From TH-plancto1 sp043777375 (lineage in GTDB: Bacteria > Planctomycetota > Planctomycetia > Planctomycetales > Planctomycetaceae), in the NCBI GenBank assembly GCA_043777375.1, contig JAYWHX010000130.1, positions 1 through 64,000 on the forward strand: a stretch of 64,000 nt of DNA, written 5' to 3'. How positions within the stretch are numbered: the first letter of the stretch is position 1; the number at the start of each line of letters is the position of its first letter. A program made the translations under genes and the position numbers. Below the pieces are notes generated by a model. That model saw only the letters and a list, made by a program, of their open reading frames with translations, was not told the origin of the DNA and ran no database searches. Of the stretch, positions 44,843 to 53,177 are shown piece by piece.

Positions 44843-46981
44843 TCACTCCGACGCGCGGCGCAGCAGCCACCAGAACACGCCTAGCATCACGCTAAAGACG
44901 GCGATGGCGATATACCCCGAGCGTAAAAAAACATTTCGCAGATCATCGACCGGCTTCAGAGCCACATCGCGCCGCTCCTGCACGACCGCGATCCACTTTG
45001 TCCCCTCAACCTTCGCCCACGCTGCCAGCCAATCGCCCTCAAACTGAGGATCGATGGCGGCAATCGGGTCTTGGTACATCCCTGTCCGATCATCATTTCG
45101 CAGGAGCAGGGCCTGCTCTGACGAGAGGTAGACCCGCAGATCGATCGGCGGCGAACCTGGGGACTGCGGCGGGAATTGTGACTCCATCTGCGACTTACGA
45201 CTCGCCATGTTCGCGGGGGTCATCCAGTGATGATCGAGCAGGGAGAGTTCGCGCCCGGGACTTGGCTTCAGCGCCGACTCCACCAGAGACAGAAAACGCT
45301 GATCGGGACGAGATTCGCCCTGCAGCTGTTTCTCCCACGGATCGAGCAGGTCAGTCAGGTGCAGCGACCGCCCGAGGACACCGATCACATGGGTCTTCGA
45401 CTCATCCCACACGGGAACAGCAATTGCGATCGCATATTGATTTGTGGCGGTACTGATGTAGGCCGCCGAGACGCCCGGCTTCGTGCGAGGTGGATGACTG
45501 CCGATCAGAGTGAACTCATCGAGGTCTTCGCCCATTCCGTGGAAATAATCGCGGCGGTGGAACTGGCCACCGATCGTTGACTTGCCGGAGTCATCCGCTG
45601 GGGGATGCCGAAAGACTTGCCGCCCACTGGCGTCGGTGAGAAACCAGCTGCGATCGGCGTGCTTGTGATGTTGTGCCGAGTACAGTTTCGCTTCGTTGAG
45701 GAGTTGGAAGTTCTGGGCGACCCCAGTCTCCGAGGAGTTCTCTCGACACAAGGTGAGGAGCTGCTCTGAGCTGAGTCCGACCGAATCCGCAATGATTTGG
45801 CGAACGTGCGGCTCGGACGCTTCGAACTCCAGTTCCTCCATGCGAGAGAGAATGTCCTGGTGAACACTCTCCGCCAGGATTCTCGCACTGATCACATCGC
45901 CGGACAGAGCCTGCGAGGTCAGGTTGTCTCCGGCTTTTTTGACAATGCTGGGGACCGCCGACTCGGCCATCCAGAACATCGCCGCTAAGAACAGCAGTGG
46001 GCCCAGCAGAGCGAGCACCAGCAGCGGACGACGGGACCGCGCTCGATCCCGCTGATCGAGTAAATCCACCACGACCTGCGTGTTCGCAATGCGGGCCTGC
46101 GGATCGCGATTCAGACAGCGATCGACGATTTGAATCAACCGCTGGTCAACGCCCGGCAATCCCCGATGCGCTGACGGCGGGGGACTCGCCTGCAAGATGC
46201 GACGATACTCAGCCAGCCGCTCTTCAGTCGTTCCGGCCCGTTGCAACCGCCCCTCGTTGTCGGAATCCCGACCCGGAGCGGCCCCGGTCAGCATCTGATA
46301 CAGCAGAGCCCCAAGCGCATACACATCCCAGCGAGCGTCGGGAATCCCGTCGAGCACCGCCTGCTCCGGAGCCATGTAAAACATCGTGCCCAACGAGGGC
46401 GTCCGCTCACTCGATAGCCGCGATTGGCCGAAGTCGCACAGCCGCGCGTCACCGCTGGCGTCAAAGAGAACATTGGCAGGCTTCAGGTCGCAGTGCAGGA
46501 CTCCGCTGCCATGCGCATGAACCAGAGCCATCGCCATCGCCCGCGTGATCCGCACGGCATCCTCGACCGGCAAGCGTCCCCGCTCCAGCTTCTGAGCGAG
46601 CGAGCCGTTCTCCAGATACTCCATCACAAAGTACGGCGGGTCGTGGTCCCACGCGACATCAATTAGCCGGACGATATTGCGAGATGTGTAAAGGACCGCG
46701 AGCTTTTCCACCTCGCGACTGAGCAGCGACCAATCCACCCCCCGCCCGCGCGCATAGAACTTGATGGCCACTTTCTTCCCGGTTCGCAACTCGCGAGCCA
46801 GCCAGACCGAGCCGAACGATCCTTCGCCGAGGCACTGCTCGATGTGGTATCCCGGAATCGCGCCAGGTGTCTGCAACGAACGGAGGCTCAGCCCCTGTGT
46901 GACCTCGCGCGCGGCGGGATCCTGGACCTCGGTCTCCTCACCCACCACGGGGGAATCTCCATGCTTCGCAGACTCGATCAC
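44843..46981 (-). CDS. Serine/threonine protein kinase with extracytoplasmic sensor domain
   Basis: 712 residues. An N-terminal kinase domain (about 45-300) has glycine loop GEGSFGSVWLA, VAIKFY lysine, catalytic HCDLKPANVLF, DFGQSRL, and APEQ. The usual Arg before the catalytic Asp is Cys, making it a non-RD kinase. A span near 318-340 (LLVLALLGPLLFLAAMFW) leads to a 330-residue external region resembling a Cache/PAS-like sensor (FLTDASGRQVF, AYISTATNQYAIAIAVPVWD, IGVLGRSLHL), then a second span (IAIAVFSVMLGVFWWLL). It probably senses an external signal and phosphorylates cytoplasmic targets. Its stop faces the SDR gene convergently. Confidence 0.92.
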   Translation of the reverse strand: MIESAKHGDSPVVGEETEVQDPAAREVTQGLSLRSLQTPGAIPGYHIEQCLGEGSFGSVWLARELRTGKKVAIKFYARGRGVDWSLLSREVEKLAVLYTSRNIVRLIDVAWDHDPPYFVMEYLENGSLAQKLERGRLPVEDAVRITRAMAMALVHAHGSGVLHCDLKPANVLFDASGDARLCDFGQSRLSSERTPSLGTMFYMAPEQAVLDGIPDARWDVYALGALLYQMLTGAAPGRDSDNEGRLQRAGTTEERLAEYRRILQASPPPSAHRGLPGVDQRLIQIVDRCLNRDPQARIANTQVVVDLLDQRDRARSRRPLLVLALLGPLLFLAAMFWMAESAVPSIVKKAGDNLTSQALSGDVISARILAESVHQDILSRMEELEFEASEPHVRQIIADSVGLSSEQLLTLCRENSSETGVAQNFQLLNEAKLYSAQHHKHADRSWFLTDASGRQVFRHPPADDSGKSTIGGQFHRRDYFHGMGEDLDEFTLIGSHPPRTKPGVSAAYISTATNQYAIAIAVPVWDESKTHVIGVLGRSLHLTDLLDPWEKQLQGESRPDQRFLSLVESALKPSPGRELSLLDHHWMTPANMASRKSQMESQFPPQSPGSPPIDLRVYLSSEQALLLRNDDRTGMYQDPIAAIDPQFEGDWLAAWAKVEGTKWIAVVQERRDVALKPVDDLRNVFLRSGYIAIAVFSVMLGVFWWLLRRASE

Positions 46982-47434
46982 TCACTCACCTTCCTGAGAG
47001 GGAAACTCCGTTCGCCAGATTGTCGCCGGGGACGGGGGCGAATGTCGAGCGACAGGCCCGTGGTGTGTGCTTCATAAAAGTCGTCAGCAATCAGAAATTC
47101 ACCACGGAGGCACGGAGGCACGGAGGCACGGAGGCACGGAGAAATTCAAGAACACTTGCGAGTCGGGAACGTCACGACGAATCTGATCAGTCAAATCTGA
47201 GCCTGTCACAACGGCCTCCCAGCCCTGTAACCACGCATTTCACTTCCTCTCAGTGCCCCTCTGTCTCCAGAGTGAATCGCCCAGGACTTTTGTGATGCTC
47301 ACACCAGTGCTGTGTTCGTGAATGCCTTTGTCAAAAAATGAAGCGGCCTGATAAGCTCCCGGCCACCTGAGCCACGATGAAGCAGCTGCACGAGGCAGCT
47401 GCCTCAACAGGGCCGTTTCTGCGGACACGAGTAC
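46982..47434. other. 453-base divergent intergenic region
   Basis: Lies between the kinase (minus) and the TMTC-like gene (plus). It holds a five-copy direct repeat of CACGGAGG at 47103-47141 with a degenerate inverted partner (CTCTCAGTGCCCCTCTGTCT near 47246). No gene is convincing. Confidence 0.5.
47103..47141. repeat. Tandem repeat of the 8-base unit CACGGAGG (4.9 copies)
   Basis: Four exact CACGGAGG units follow each other from 47103 to 47134, and a fifth truncated unit ends at 47141. The inverted sequence near 47246-47275 is a weak match. Similar in style to the GCAC-type inverted repeats elsewhere in the window. Confidence 0.85.
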
Positions 47435-48982
47435 ATGAGCGATTCTTCCGATCTTTCGGGCACTTCGATGGATGAGGCAGCCCCCTCTCTCGAAGGGAAT
47501 CTCGCTCCCCGGTCAAGTATCGGTTTCTGGCGCAGTCGCGTTGCTCAGCTGCGGCAGTTTGTGGTCGCTCACGTTTGGGCGGTCAGCAGCTTAGTGGGGC
47601 TTGTCTGTCTGTTGTACTGGCCCACCCTGAAGTATGAGTTCCTCAACTGGGACGATCTCTCCTACATCGTGGAGAACGACCTCATCAAGAGCTGGCATCC
47701 GCTCAATTTATGGCGGGTGATGACGGAGCCAGTCACCCGCAATTTTGCTCCACTGACGATTGCGACGTTTCTCACCGAGCACACGCTGTGGGGGTTGAAC
47801 GCGGGGGGGTATCACGCGACGAACGTGCTGTTGCATGCGCTGAATGCGGTCCTGGTCTTCGCCTTCATCAAGCAATGGACCCGGAACAGTTGGACGGCCT
47901 GGATCGTGGCCGCTCTGTTTGCGGTGCATCCGATGCAGATTGAATCGGTCGCGTGGGTCTCGTCCCGCAAGACACTGCTGTCCTCGGCGTGCATGCTGGC
48001 CTGCGGCATGTGTTATTTGCGACCACAGCGCACCGTACGAAATGAGGCCTGGGGGCTGTTGTGGTTGCTCTTAGGCTTGCTTTGCAAGGCATCGACCGTT
48101 GTGGTCCCGCCGATCGTGGTGGCTTACGACTTGCTGGTGGCTCGTAAGAAGTTCTCTGAAGCAGTCCCCAGTCAGGTGATCCCCTGTTTTCTGTGCGTGA
48201 TGCTGACTCTGATTACGATGTCCGCCCAGAATACCGTCATGGGGGGCGTGCGGACTCATATGGAGATGAACAAGCTGGAGATCGTCGCCATCGACGCGAC
48301 GTTGATGGTGCGATATTTGTCGATGTTAGCCGTGCCGGAGAAGCTGTGCGTGCTCTACGATCCCCCCACGCAGGGAATCGCAGTTCAGATCGCCCTGTCG
48401 CTGCTGGCGTGGGGCGGGCTCACGGGGTTTCTGTGGGTGAGGCGTGACCAGTATCCCCAGCTGGCGTTTGGTCTGGCGACTTGGTACTGGCTGTTATTCC
48501 CGGTGCTCAATTTCTTTCCGATTACGACGCTGATGAATGATCGGTATATGTACTTGCCGTGCATTGTGGTTTTTTTGGTCGTGGTGGAGGCGGTCCGGCT
48601 CTTGGGCGTCTGGGTGTGCGCCCGGTGGGGCGATCGCGAATCGACACGTTCAATTTTTGCCTCCCTGAATGCGGTCCTGTTTGTGGCTCTTATCGGAGCG
48701 TACGCCATCGCATCCCACCGATATTTACCGGTCTGGCGGAACCCGATGACGCTGTGGGGACATGCCCGGCAAGTGACGCCGACGCTGGCCGTTGTTCACA
48801 TTCAATGGGCGACAACGCTGCAAGCTCACGGGGACATTCCGGGAGCGTTGAGCTCACTCCAATTTGCGATCGACCATTGTCACCCAGACCCCGGGGATGT
48901 GAAGCTGATTCAGGAAATGCAAGCGGAGTGGAGCGAGGTCCACACCCCAGATGAGACTCCCAGCTTTCCGGGTCGATCATGA
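47435..48982 (+). CDS. Polytopic membrane protein, TMTC-like GT-C glycosyltransferase candidate
   Basis: 515 residues with about ten membrane segments. An early loop holds FLNWDDLSYI, fitting the Asp-rich first loop of GT-C enzymes. YHATNVLLHALNAVLVF and FAVHPMQIESVAWVSSRK match the conserved stretches of eukaryotic TMTC O-mannosyltransferases and their bacterial relatives, and NDRYMYLP fits the later one. The C-terminal 60 residues (GHARQVTPTLAVVHIQWATT) look like the start of a TPR segment, which is long in TMTC proteins and short here. It would transfer a sugar from a lipid donor outside the membrane. Target unknown. Confidence 0.78.
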   Translation: MSDSSDLSGTSMDEAAPSLEGNLAPRSSIGFWRSRVAQLRQFVVAHVWAVSSLVGLVCLLYWPTLKYEFLNWDDLSYIVENDLIKSWHPLNLWRVMTEPVTRNFAPLTIATFLTEHTLWGLNAGGYHATNVLLHALNAVLVFAFIKQWTRNSWTAWIVAALFAVHPMQIESVAWVSSRKTLLSSACMLACGMCYLRPQRTVRNEAWGLLWLLLGLLCKASTVVVPPIVVAYDLLVARKKFSEAVPSQVIPCFLCVMLTLITMSAQNTVMGGVRTHMEMNKLEIVAIDATLMVRYLSMLAVPEKLCVLYDPPTQGIAVQIALSLLAWGGLTGFLWVRRDQYPQLAFGLATWYWLLFPVLNFFPITTLMNDRYMYLPCIVVFLVVVEAVRLLGVWVCARWGDRESTRSIFASLNAVLFVALIGAYAIASHRYLPVWRNPMTLWGHARQVTPTLAVVHIQWATTLQAHGDIPGALSSLQFAIDHCHPDPGDVKLIQEMQAEWSEVHTPDETPSFPGRS

Positions 48983-49053
48983 TGCCACGGTGTCGCTGAG
49001 GGAGTCAAAAAAGAACAGATAATCTCTTATCGACGTCAATACCCAACAAAAAC

Positions 49054-49074
49054 GGGCACGTCGAACACGTGCCC
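49054..49074 (-). terminator. Hairpin terminator of the Lys-rich peptide gene
   Basis: GGGCACGT (49054-49061) and ACGTGCCC (49067-49074) form a stem around CGAAC. On the minus strand it is followed by GTTTTTGTTGG, a T-run, and lies 70 bases past the stop of the 30-residue gene. It may also slow transcription from the TMTC-like gene on the other strand. Confidence 0.65.
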
Positions 49075-49143
49075 CACAGCCCTCAACGGGTTGCGAAGCG
49101 ACCACTCGAAGGGGATCGAGCGGTCGCTGCCGACTGCCTCGAC

Positions 49144-49236
49144 TTACTTCTTGGCGTCAGGCTTCACGACCTTCTTGTCTTGCTTGGGCTTTTTGGTCTT
49201 CTTGTCGTTCTTTTGACTATTGTCGCCTTTTCCCAT
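49144..49236 (-). CDS. 30-residue lysine-rich peptide
   Basis: A tiny gene: MGKGDNSQKNDKK, then KTKKPKQDKKVVKPDAKK-type sequence, with 13 lysines in 30 residues and no hydrophobic segment. GGAAGAGG lies about 12 bases before the ATG at 49236, and a hairpin terminator follows. A frame extending upstream to 49458 is less likely because its added part lacks coding character and this compact unit has both ribosome site and terminator. It could be a nucleic-acid-binding peptide, but this is only an inference from charge. Confidence 0.5.
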   Translation of the reverse strand: MGKGDNSQKNDKKTKKPKQDKKVVKPDAKK

Positions 49237-49785
49237 GGTTCTCTGCCTCTTCCTTGTGTGGTGAACAGTCACGAAACAACTCGTCACTGTCTCGAAAGAT
49301 AGCAGATTGCCCGGTAAACAAGAGGCCAGTTTTCTGTTTTTGTTCACCGAGGTACAACGGCGTCCCGTCGTCGAAGTCGCTCTTTCCAGAGGATTCACCC
49401 CATGATCGATGAACGTACGAATGAGCAGTAAGCGTCCGGCGTGAGTTGCACGGGACATGTTTCATCCACACGCACTCTCTGCATCAGGTTTCCGTGGGTG
49501 AGTTCCGATTTTTGCAGTTTCCCTTCGCACCACAGAGACTTCCTGCGTATGCTGGTTCAGCGTGATGCTGGGACTGTCGTGCCCAGGCAGAGGATTCGAG
49601 CGGATGTCGACCAGTTCGGGAGGGCGAAGCTCCTGCTGAGCCGCGAGCCGGGAACCATGTTATCTCGCACAAGCAGCTCGACAGAAGCGTCTCCCCTCCC
49701 AGAGACGGCAACTCAAAAACACAGCCCTAACAGTCTATTCGTCTGACTCGTATCGGCGTGAATCAGTACTGGAGGAAAAAGTCTC
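49237..49785. other. 549-base divergent intergenic region
   Basis: Between the Lys-rich peptide gene and DUF1501 copy 3. It contains repeat family A copy 3 at 49617-49700. The rest shows nothing I can support. Confidence 0.45.
49617..49700. repeat. Palindromic repeat family A, copy 3
   Basis: The left arm CGGGAGGGCGAAGCTCCTGC (49617-49636) is identical to copy 1 over that length. The right arm (49674-49700, CAGCTCGACAGAAGCGTCTC...) has drifted. Total 84 bases, 86 bases before the start of DUF1501 copy 3. Confidence 0.75.
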
Positions 49786-51177
49786 ATGCCCAACTTCACT
49801 CCGACCCGTCGCGACTGGCTGCGGATGACTGCGCTGGGGGCTGCTTCGCTGGGAGTTTCCGGACTCTCGATGAGTCACTGGCTCCCCGCCTTGGCAGTTG
49901 AGACCGCCGCCAACCCGACCCGCAAACGTGCGTGCATCCTGCTGTGGATGCCCGGCGGGCCATCGCAGATTGATACGTTTGATCCCAAGCCGGGCCACAA
50001 GAATGGCGGCGAGTTTAAGCCAATCGATACGACCGTTCCGGGGATTCAGATCTCGGAGCATCTGCCCCAGCTGGCCCAGCAAATGGACCAGTTGGCAATC
50101 ATCCGTTCCATGCAAACCAAGGAGGGCGACCACGGGCGGGCGACCTATCACCTCCGCACCGGTTACCTGCCGCAAGGACCAGTTCGCTACCCGTCGCTCG
50201 GCTCGCTGATGAGTCATGAACTCGGCAGCGAGACCAATGAACTCCCCAATTTCGTCAGTGTCATGCCCAACCGGCTGCTCAGCCCCGGTGCCTACGGAGC
50301 GGGATTCCTCGGGCCGAAGTTTGCCCCGCTGGTGGTCGGAACCGAACCGGTGCGCCGTCCGAGATCGGTCGATGGACAACCCGCTATCGAGCAACCCTAT
50401 GGCCAGCCGCTGGAAGTCCGCAACATCCGCAGTGCGTCTGAGATCACTCTGCCGCAGACCGATTCGCGACTCGAACTGCTGGCCTCGATGGAGAATGATT
50501 TTCGTTCCCAGCGTCCCGGCCTATCCGCGGAAAGTCATCAGTCAGCTTACACGCAAGCAGTCCGCATGATGCGATCCTCAGCGGTCGGGGCGTTCAATCT
50601 GGATGAGGAACCCGCCGAGCTGCGCGCTGCGTACGGAAAGAATCGCTTTGGCCAGGGGTGCCTGCTGGCCCGGCGATTGGTCGAGCGCGGGGTGCCCTTC
50701 GTCGAGGTCGCCCTCAGCGATGCGATGGGGGGGATGGGGATCGGCTGGGACACGCACGCCCAGAACTTCGAAGCGGTCAAGGGCCTGTCCGGTGTCCTCG
50801 ATCCCGCGTGGGCCACCTTGATGAAGGACCTCAAAGATCGCGGTCTACTCGACTCCACGCTCGTCGTCTGGATGGGCGAGTTTGGGCGCACAGCTGTGAT
50901 TAACGAACAAGGCGGCCGCGACCACTTCCCGACCGCGTGGACGACCGTTCTGGGCGGTGGCGGAATCAAGGGCGGACAGGTCTACGGCAAAACGGAAGAC
51001 GGCGGCGAGAAGGTCAGCGACAAGCCCGTCAGCGTCCCCGACCTGCTGGCCACGATCTGTTCCGCACTGGGTGTCGATCCGACCAAAGAAAACATGTCCA
51101 ACGTCGGCCGCCCCATTCCCCTGACCGATCGCGGCGCCCAGCCGATCACGGATGTGCTGGCGATCGGTGCCGTGTAA
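49786..51177 (+). CDS. DUF1501 protein, Tat-exported (copy 3)
   Basis: 463 residues. Twin-arginine signal TPTRRDWLRMTALGAASLG. Landmarks of the family: ILLWMPGGPSQIDTFDPKPG, AIIRSMQTKEGDHGRATYH, LVVWMGEFGRTAVINEQGGRDHFP, and TVLGGGGIKGGQVYGKT, closer to the common planctomycete DUF1501 type than copies 1 and 2. The start has GGAGG about 10 bases upstream. No DUF1549/DUF1553 partner is adjacent. Likely exported; function not established. Confidence 0.92.
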   Translation: MPNFTPTRRDWLRMTALGAASLGVSGLSMSHWLPALAVETAANPTRKRACILLWMPGGPSQIDTFDPKPGHKNGGEFKPIDTTVPGIQISEHLPQLAQQMDQLAIIRSMQTKEGDHGRATYHLRTGYLPQGPVRYPSLGSLMSHELGSETNELPNFVSVMPNRLLSPGAYGAGFLGPKFAPLVVGTEPVRRPRSVDGQPAIEQPYGQPLEVRNIRSASEITLPQTDSRLELLASMENDFRSQRPGLSAESHQSAYTQAVRMMRSSAVGAFNLDEEPAELRAAYGKNRFGQGCLLARRLVERGVPFVEVALSDAMGGMGIGWDTHAQNFEAVKGLSGVLDPAWATLMKDLKDRGLLDSTLVVWMGEFGRTAVINEQGGRDHFPTAWTTVLGGGGIKGGQVYGKTEDGGEKVSDKPVSVPDLLATICSALGVDPTKENMSNVGRPIPLTDRGAQPITDVLAIGAV

Positions 51178-51936
51178 CACCGGTTCCCGTGGGGCACAAC
51201 GTGCCACGTGAACGCCCCGACAACCAGCCGCCGGATCTTCTGTTCTGCCTCTTGCTCCGCAGAGTGACGCCTCGATAAATCGCATTTCCAAGGTCGAAAA
51301 AGATGTTGGTAAAAGCGGAAACGCCTTGGAGAGTACGTCTATGAATGCACTTCGACTGCTGTTTGGGGGAGCAGGATTCTCCGCGGCGTGGCCCCGGTTG
51401 AGTCGCTTTGGAATCTACCGGGGCGGCGCAGCCGGAAGAGTTTTTTGGACGAATAGTGTTCCCCGAGTCGCCTCTCGTGCCAAGGCACACTGGTAGGCTC
51501 CCAAGCGAGCCAACCTGTGCCACCCCCGTCAGACTTGACGATGCACTAGGTCGCGTCCACGGCACTGGCTTCACCCCTCCGAATGAAGCGAACTCCGCAT
51601 TGAGGGCTGACAGAGTAGGAGGAGGCTTCATCCAGCTCATTAAGACATTGAAGTCACGATGAGAGTAGGCTCGAATCCAGAAAGGGTCCGGATGCCCCCT
51701 CACAGCTTACGAGCCTTTCCAAGTCTTCCCAGCCTGCCGGACCAGTCCAACCGTTGGAAAAGTTGTGATCCTCTCTTTCCTTAAAACGCATTCCCTCGAA
51801 ATCTTCGGCACAGATGTCGATCTCAACACGGAGTGACCAGTCCAGGTTGTTCAAGCGGCAGAGTCGATGGATGTCTGTCGGCAGATTATGCGTGTCTCTG
51901 TGCGTTCGGCACGGAGTGAAGGGTTGGGGGGAGAAC
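51178..51936. other. 759-base intergenic region without recognised gene
   Basis: Holds a minus-strand open frame (51146-51703) that overlaps the DUF1501 end and has no domain or ribosome site. The stretch 51490-51530 (CTGGTAGGCTCCCAAGCGAG) has the look of a dispersed repeat but no second copy was seen. The end contains the leader of the beta-barrel gene. Confidence 0.45.
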
Positions 51937-53130
51937 ATGCTGCGGCGAACCTTGCAGATTGTGGCTCTATGCTGTGGAGCCTTGGGACTCACCATTCCGG
52001 CTCAGGCCCAGTTCCGGTTCTCCACGGAAGCTCTCTTTATGGACAAGAGCAACGGGAGCAGCCAGCCGATGGTCTCTGGCCCCGATTCGCTCTCGAATGA
52101 GGCGAACTCAGGGATTCAGGTCGGATCTCGATTTACCTTCGGCGCGACATACGACGCCTATGACATCGAGATGATTGGCTCCCAGATTCAAGGGTGGAAG
52201 GGCAGTTCCTCGGGGACTCTGTCCAATCTGCTGATATTCGATGACACCGCGAACAATCCAGTCGTGGTACCGGTTCCACCCGCCAACACGTTGGCGTTCA
52301 CCAACTCACTTCGCGATGCGGCGATTCTCGCGGGTGTGGAGGATTTGGAGAGCGAACGCTTGCAGGCTGGGGCGAGATACTTCATCAATGGTTCATCAAG
52401 GTTGCAGGATTATCAGGTCAACATTGGAACCAATCCAACCTGTAATCCCTGGCGGATGTCTGTTGGCTGGCGTCAAATGCGGCTGAACGAAAATAGCGGT
52501 TTCGGTATCACCGGCGTGTTTGACGCTCTCGATACGGCCACGGGGGCTGTCAGCGGGGATCCAGGAAACATCGAGAACGATGCTCTCGGAAACGCGGCAT
52601 TGATCGCCGCTGGCTACTCGCTGCGGTCGGGGGCGGGTGACGGATACGATGCGTTTGATGTGCCGGGCGGAGTGGCTCCCGACGACTTGAGCATTTACTA
52701 CGCATCGACCACTCAGAATATCCTCAATGGAGTTCAGGTGAGCGGCGGATATCAGCTATTTCCCGAAGGAGCCCTGTCGGTGGAGATCTTCGGTCGAACC
52801 GGTATCTTCCAGAACAAGACTCGGGGGAACGTCGGCGAGTACTTGATCGGGAGTGTCAACGATGATTCGTCCTACCAGCGGACTTTTTCACAGACACGCA
52901 ACGGTGTGGCCTTCGGTGGAACGCTCGGGTTGAAAGCGGCTCTGCCTGTCACAGACTACATTTCACTGACAGCTGGCTATGAGGCCATGTATATTGCCAA
53001 CCTGGCTCTGGCAGCGGGGCAGGTCGGTGGCTTGTCCAACAACCCACTCGGTGAGCGTTTTTATACCATCGATAACGGGGACACCCTGATCATTCATGGT
53101 GCGACGGTCGGCATGCAAGTGACCTGGTAG
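51937..53130 (+). CDS. Outer-membrane beta-barrel protein candidate
   Basis: 397 residues with a signal peptide (TLQIVALCCGALGLTIPAQAQ). The mature part is rich in alternating strands with aromatic ends (FTFGATYDAYDIEMIG, RMSVGWRQMRLNE, VQVSGGYQLFPEGALSVEIFGRTG, GLKAALPVTDYISLTAGYEAMYI) and ends in a barrel-type TVGMQVTW with terminal aromatic residue. This matches planctomycete BBP7-type surface barrel proteins in outline, though the family name is not certain. GGGGAGAAC precedes the ATG. It probably sits in the outer membrane; ligand unknown. Confidence 0.75.
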   Translation: MLRRTLQIVALCCGALGLTIPAQAQFRFSTEALFMDKSNGSSQPMVSGPDSLSNEANSGIQVGSRFTFGATYDAYDIEMIGSQIQGWKGSSSGTLSNLLIFDDTANNPVVVPVPPANTLAFTNSLRDAAILAGVEDLESERLQAGARYFINGSSRLQDYQVNIGTNPTCNPWRMSVGWRQMRLNENSGFGITGVFDALDTATGAVSGDPGNIENDALGNAALIAAGYSLRSGAGDGYDAFDVPGGVAPDDLSIYYASTTQNILNGVQVSGGYQLFPEGALSVEIFGRTGIFQNKTRGNVGEYLIGSVNDDSSYQRTFSQTRNGVAFGGTLGLKAALPVTDYISLTAGYEAMYIANLALAAGQVGGLSNNPLGERFYTIDNGDTLIIHGATVGMQVTW

Positions 53131-53177
53131 TCGTCAGACAGAAGCCCAGTGGCCCCATGGCAGGGGCTTGAAACCTC

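Noticed and set aside
47246..47275. Possible right arm of an inverted repeat with the CACGGAGG tandem array
   Set aside because: Pairing is too weak to claim; only the direct repeat is reported.
51650..51690. GGCTCGAATCC-like segment resembling a tRNA T-arm
   Set aside because: No acceptor, anticodon or D-arm pairing could be built around it.
51146..51703. Minus-strand open frame of about 185 residues after DUF1501 copy 3
   Set aside because: It overlaps the DUF1501 end and shows low-complexity, Ser/Pro/Arg-rich sequence with no recognisable motif; long false frames are common in GC-rich DNA.
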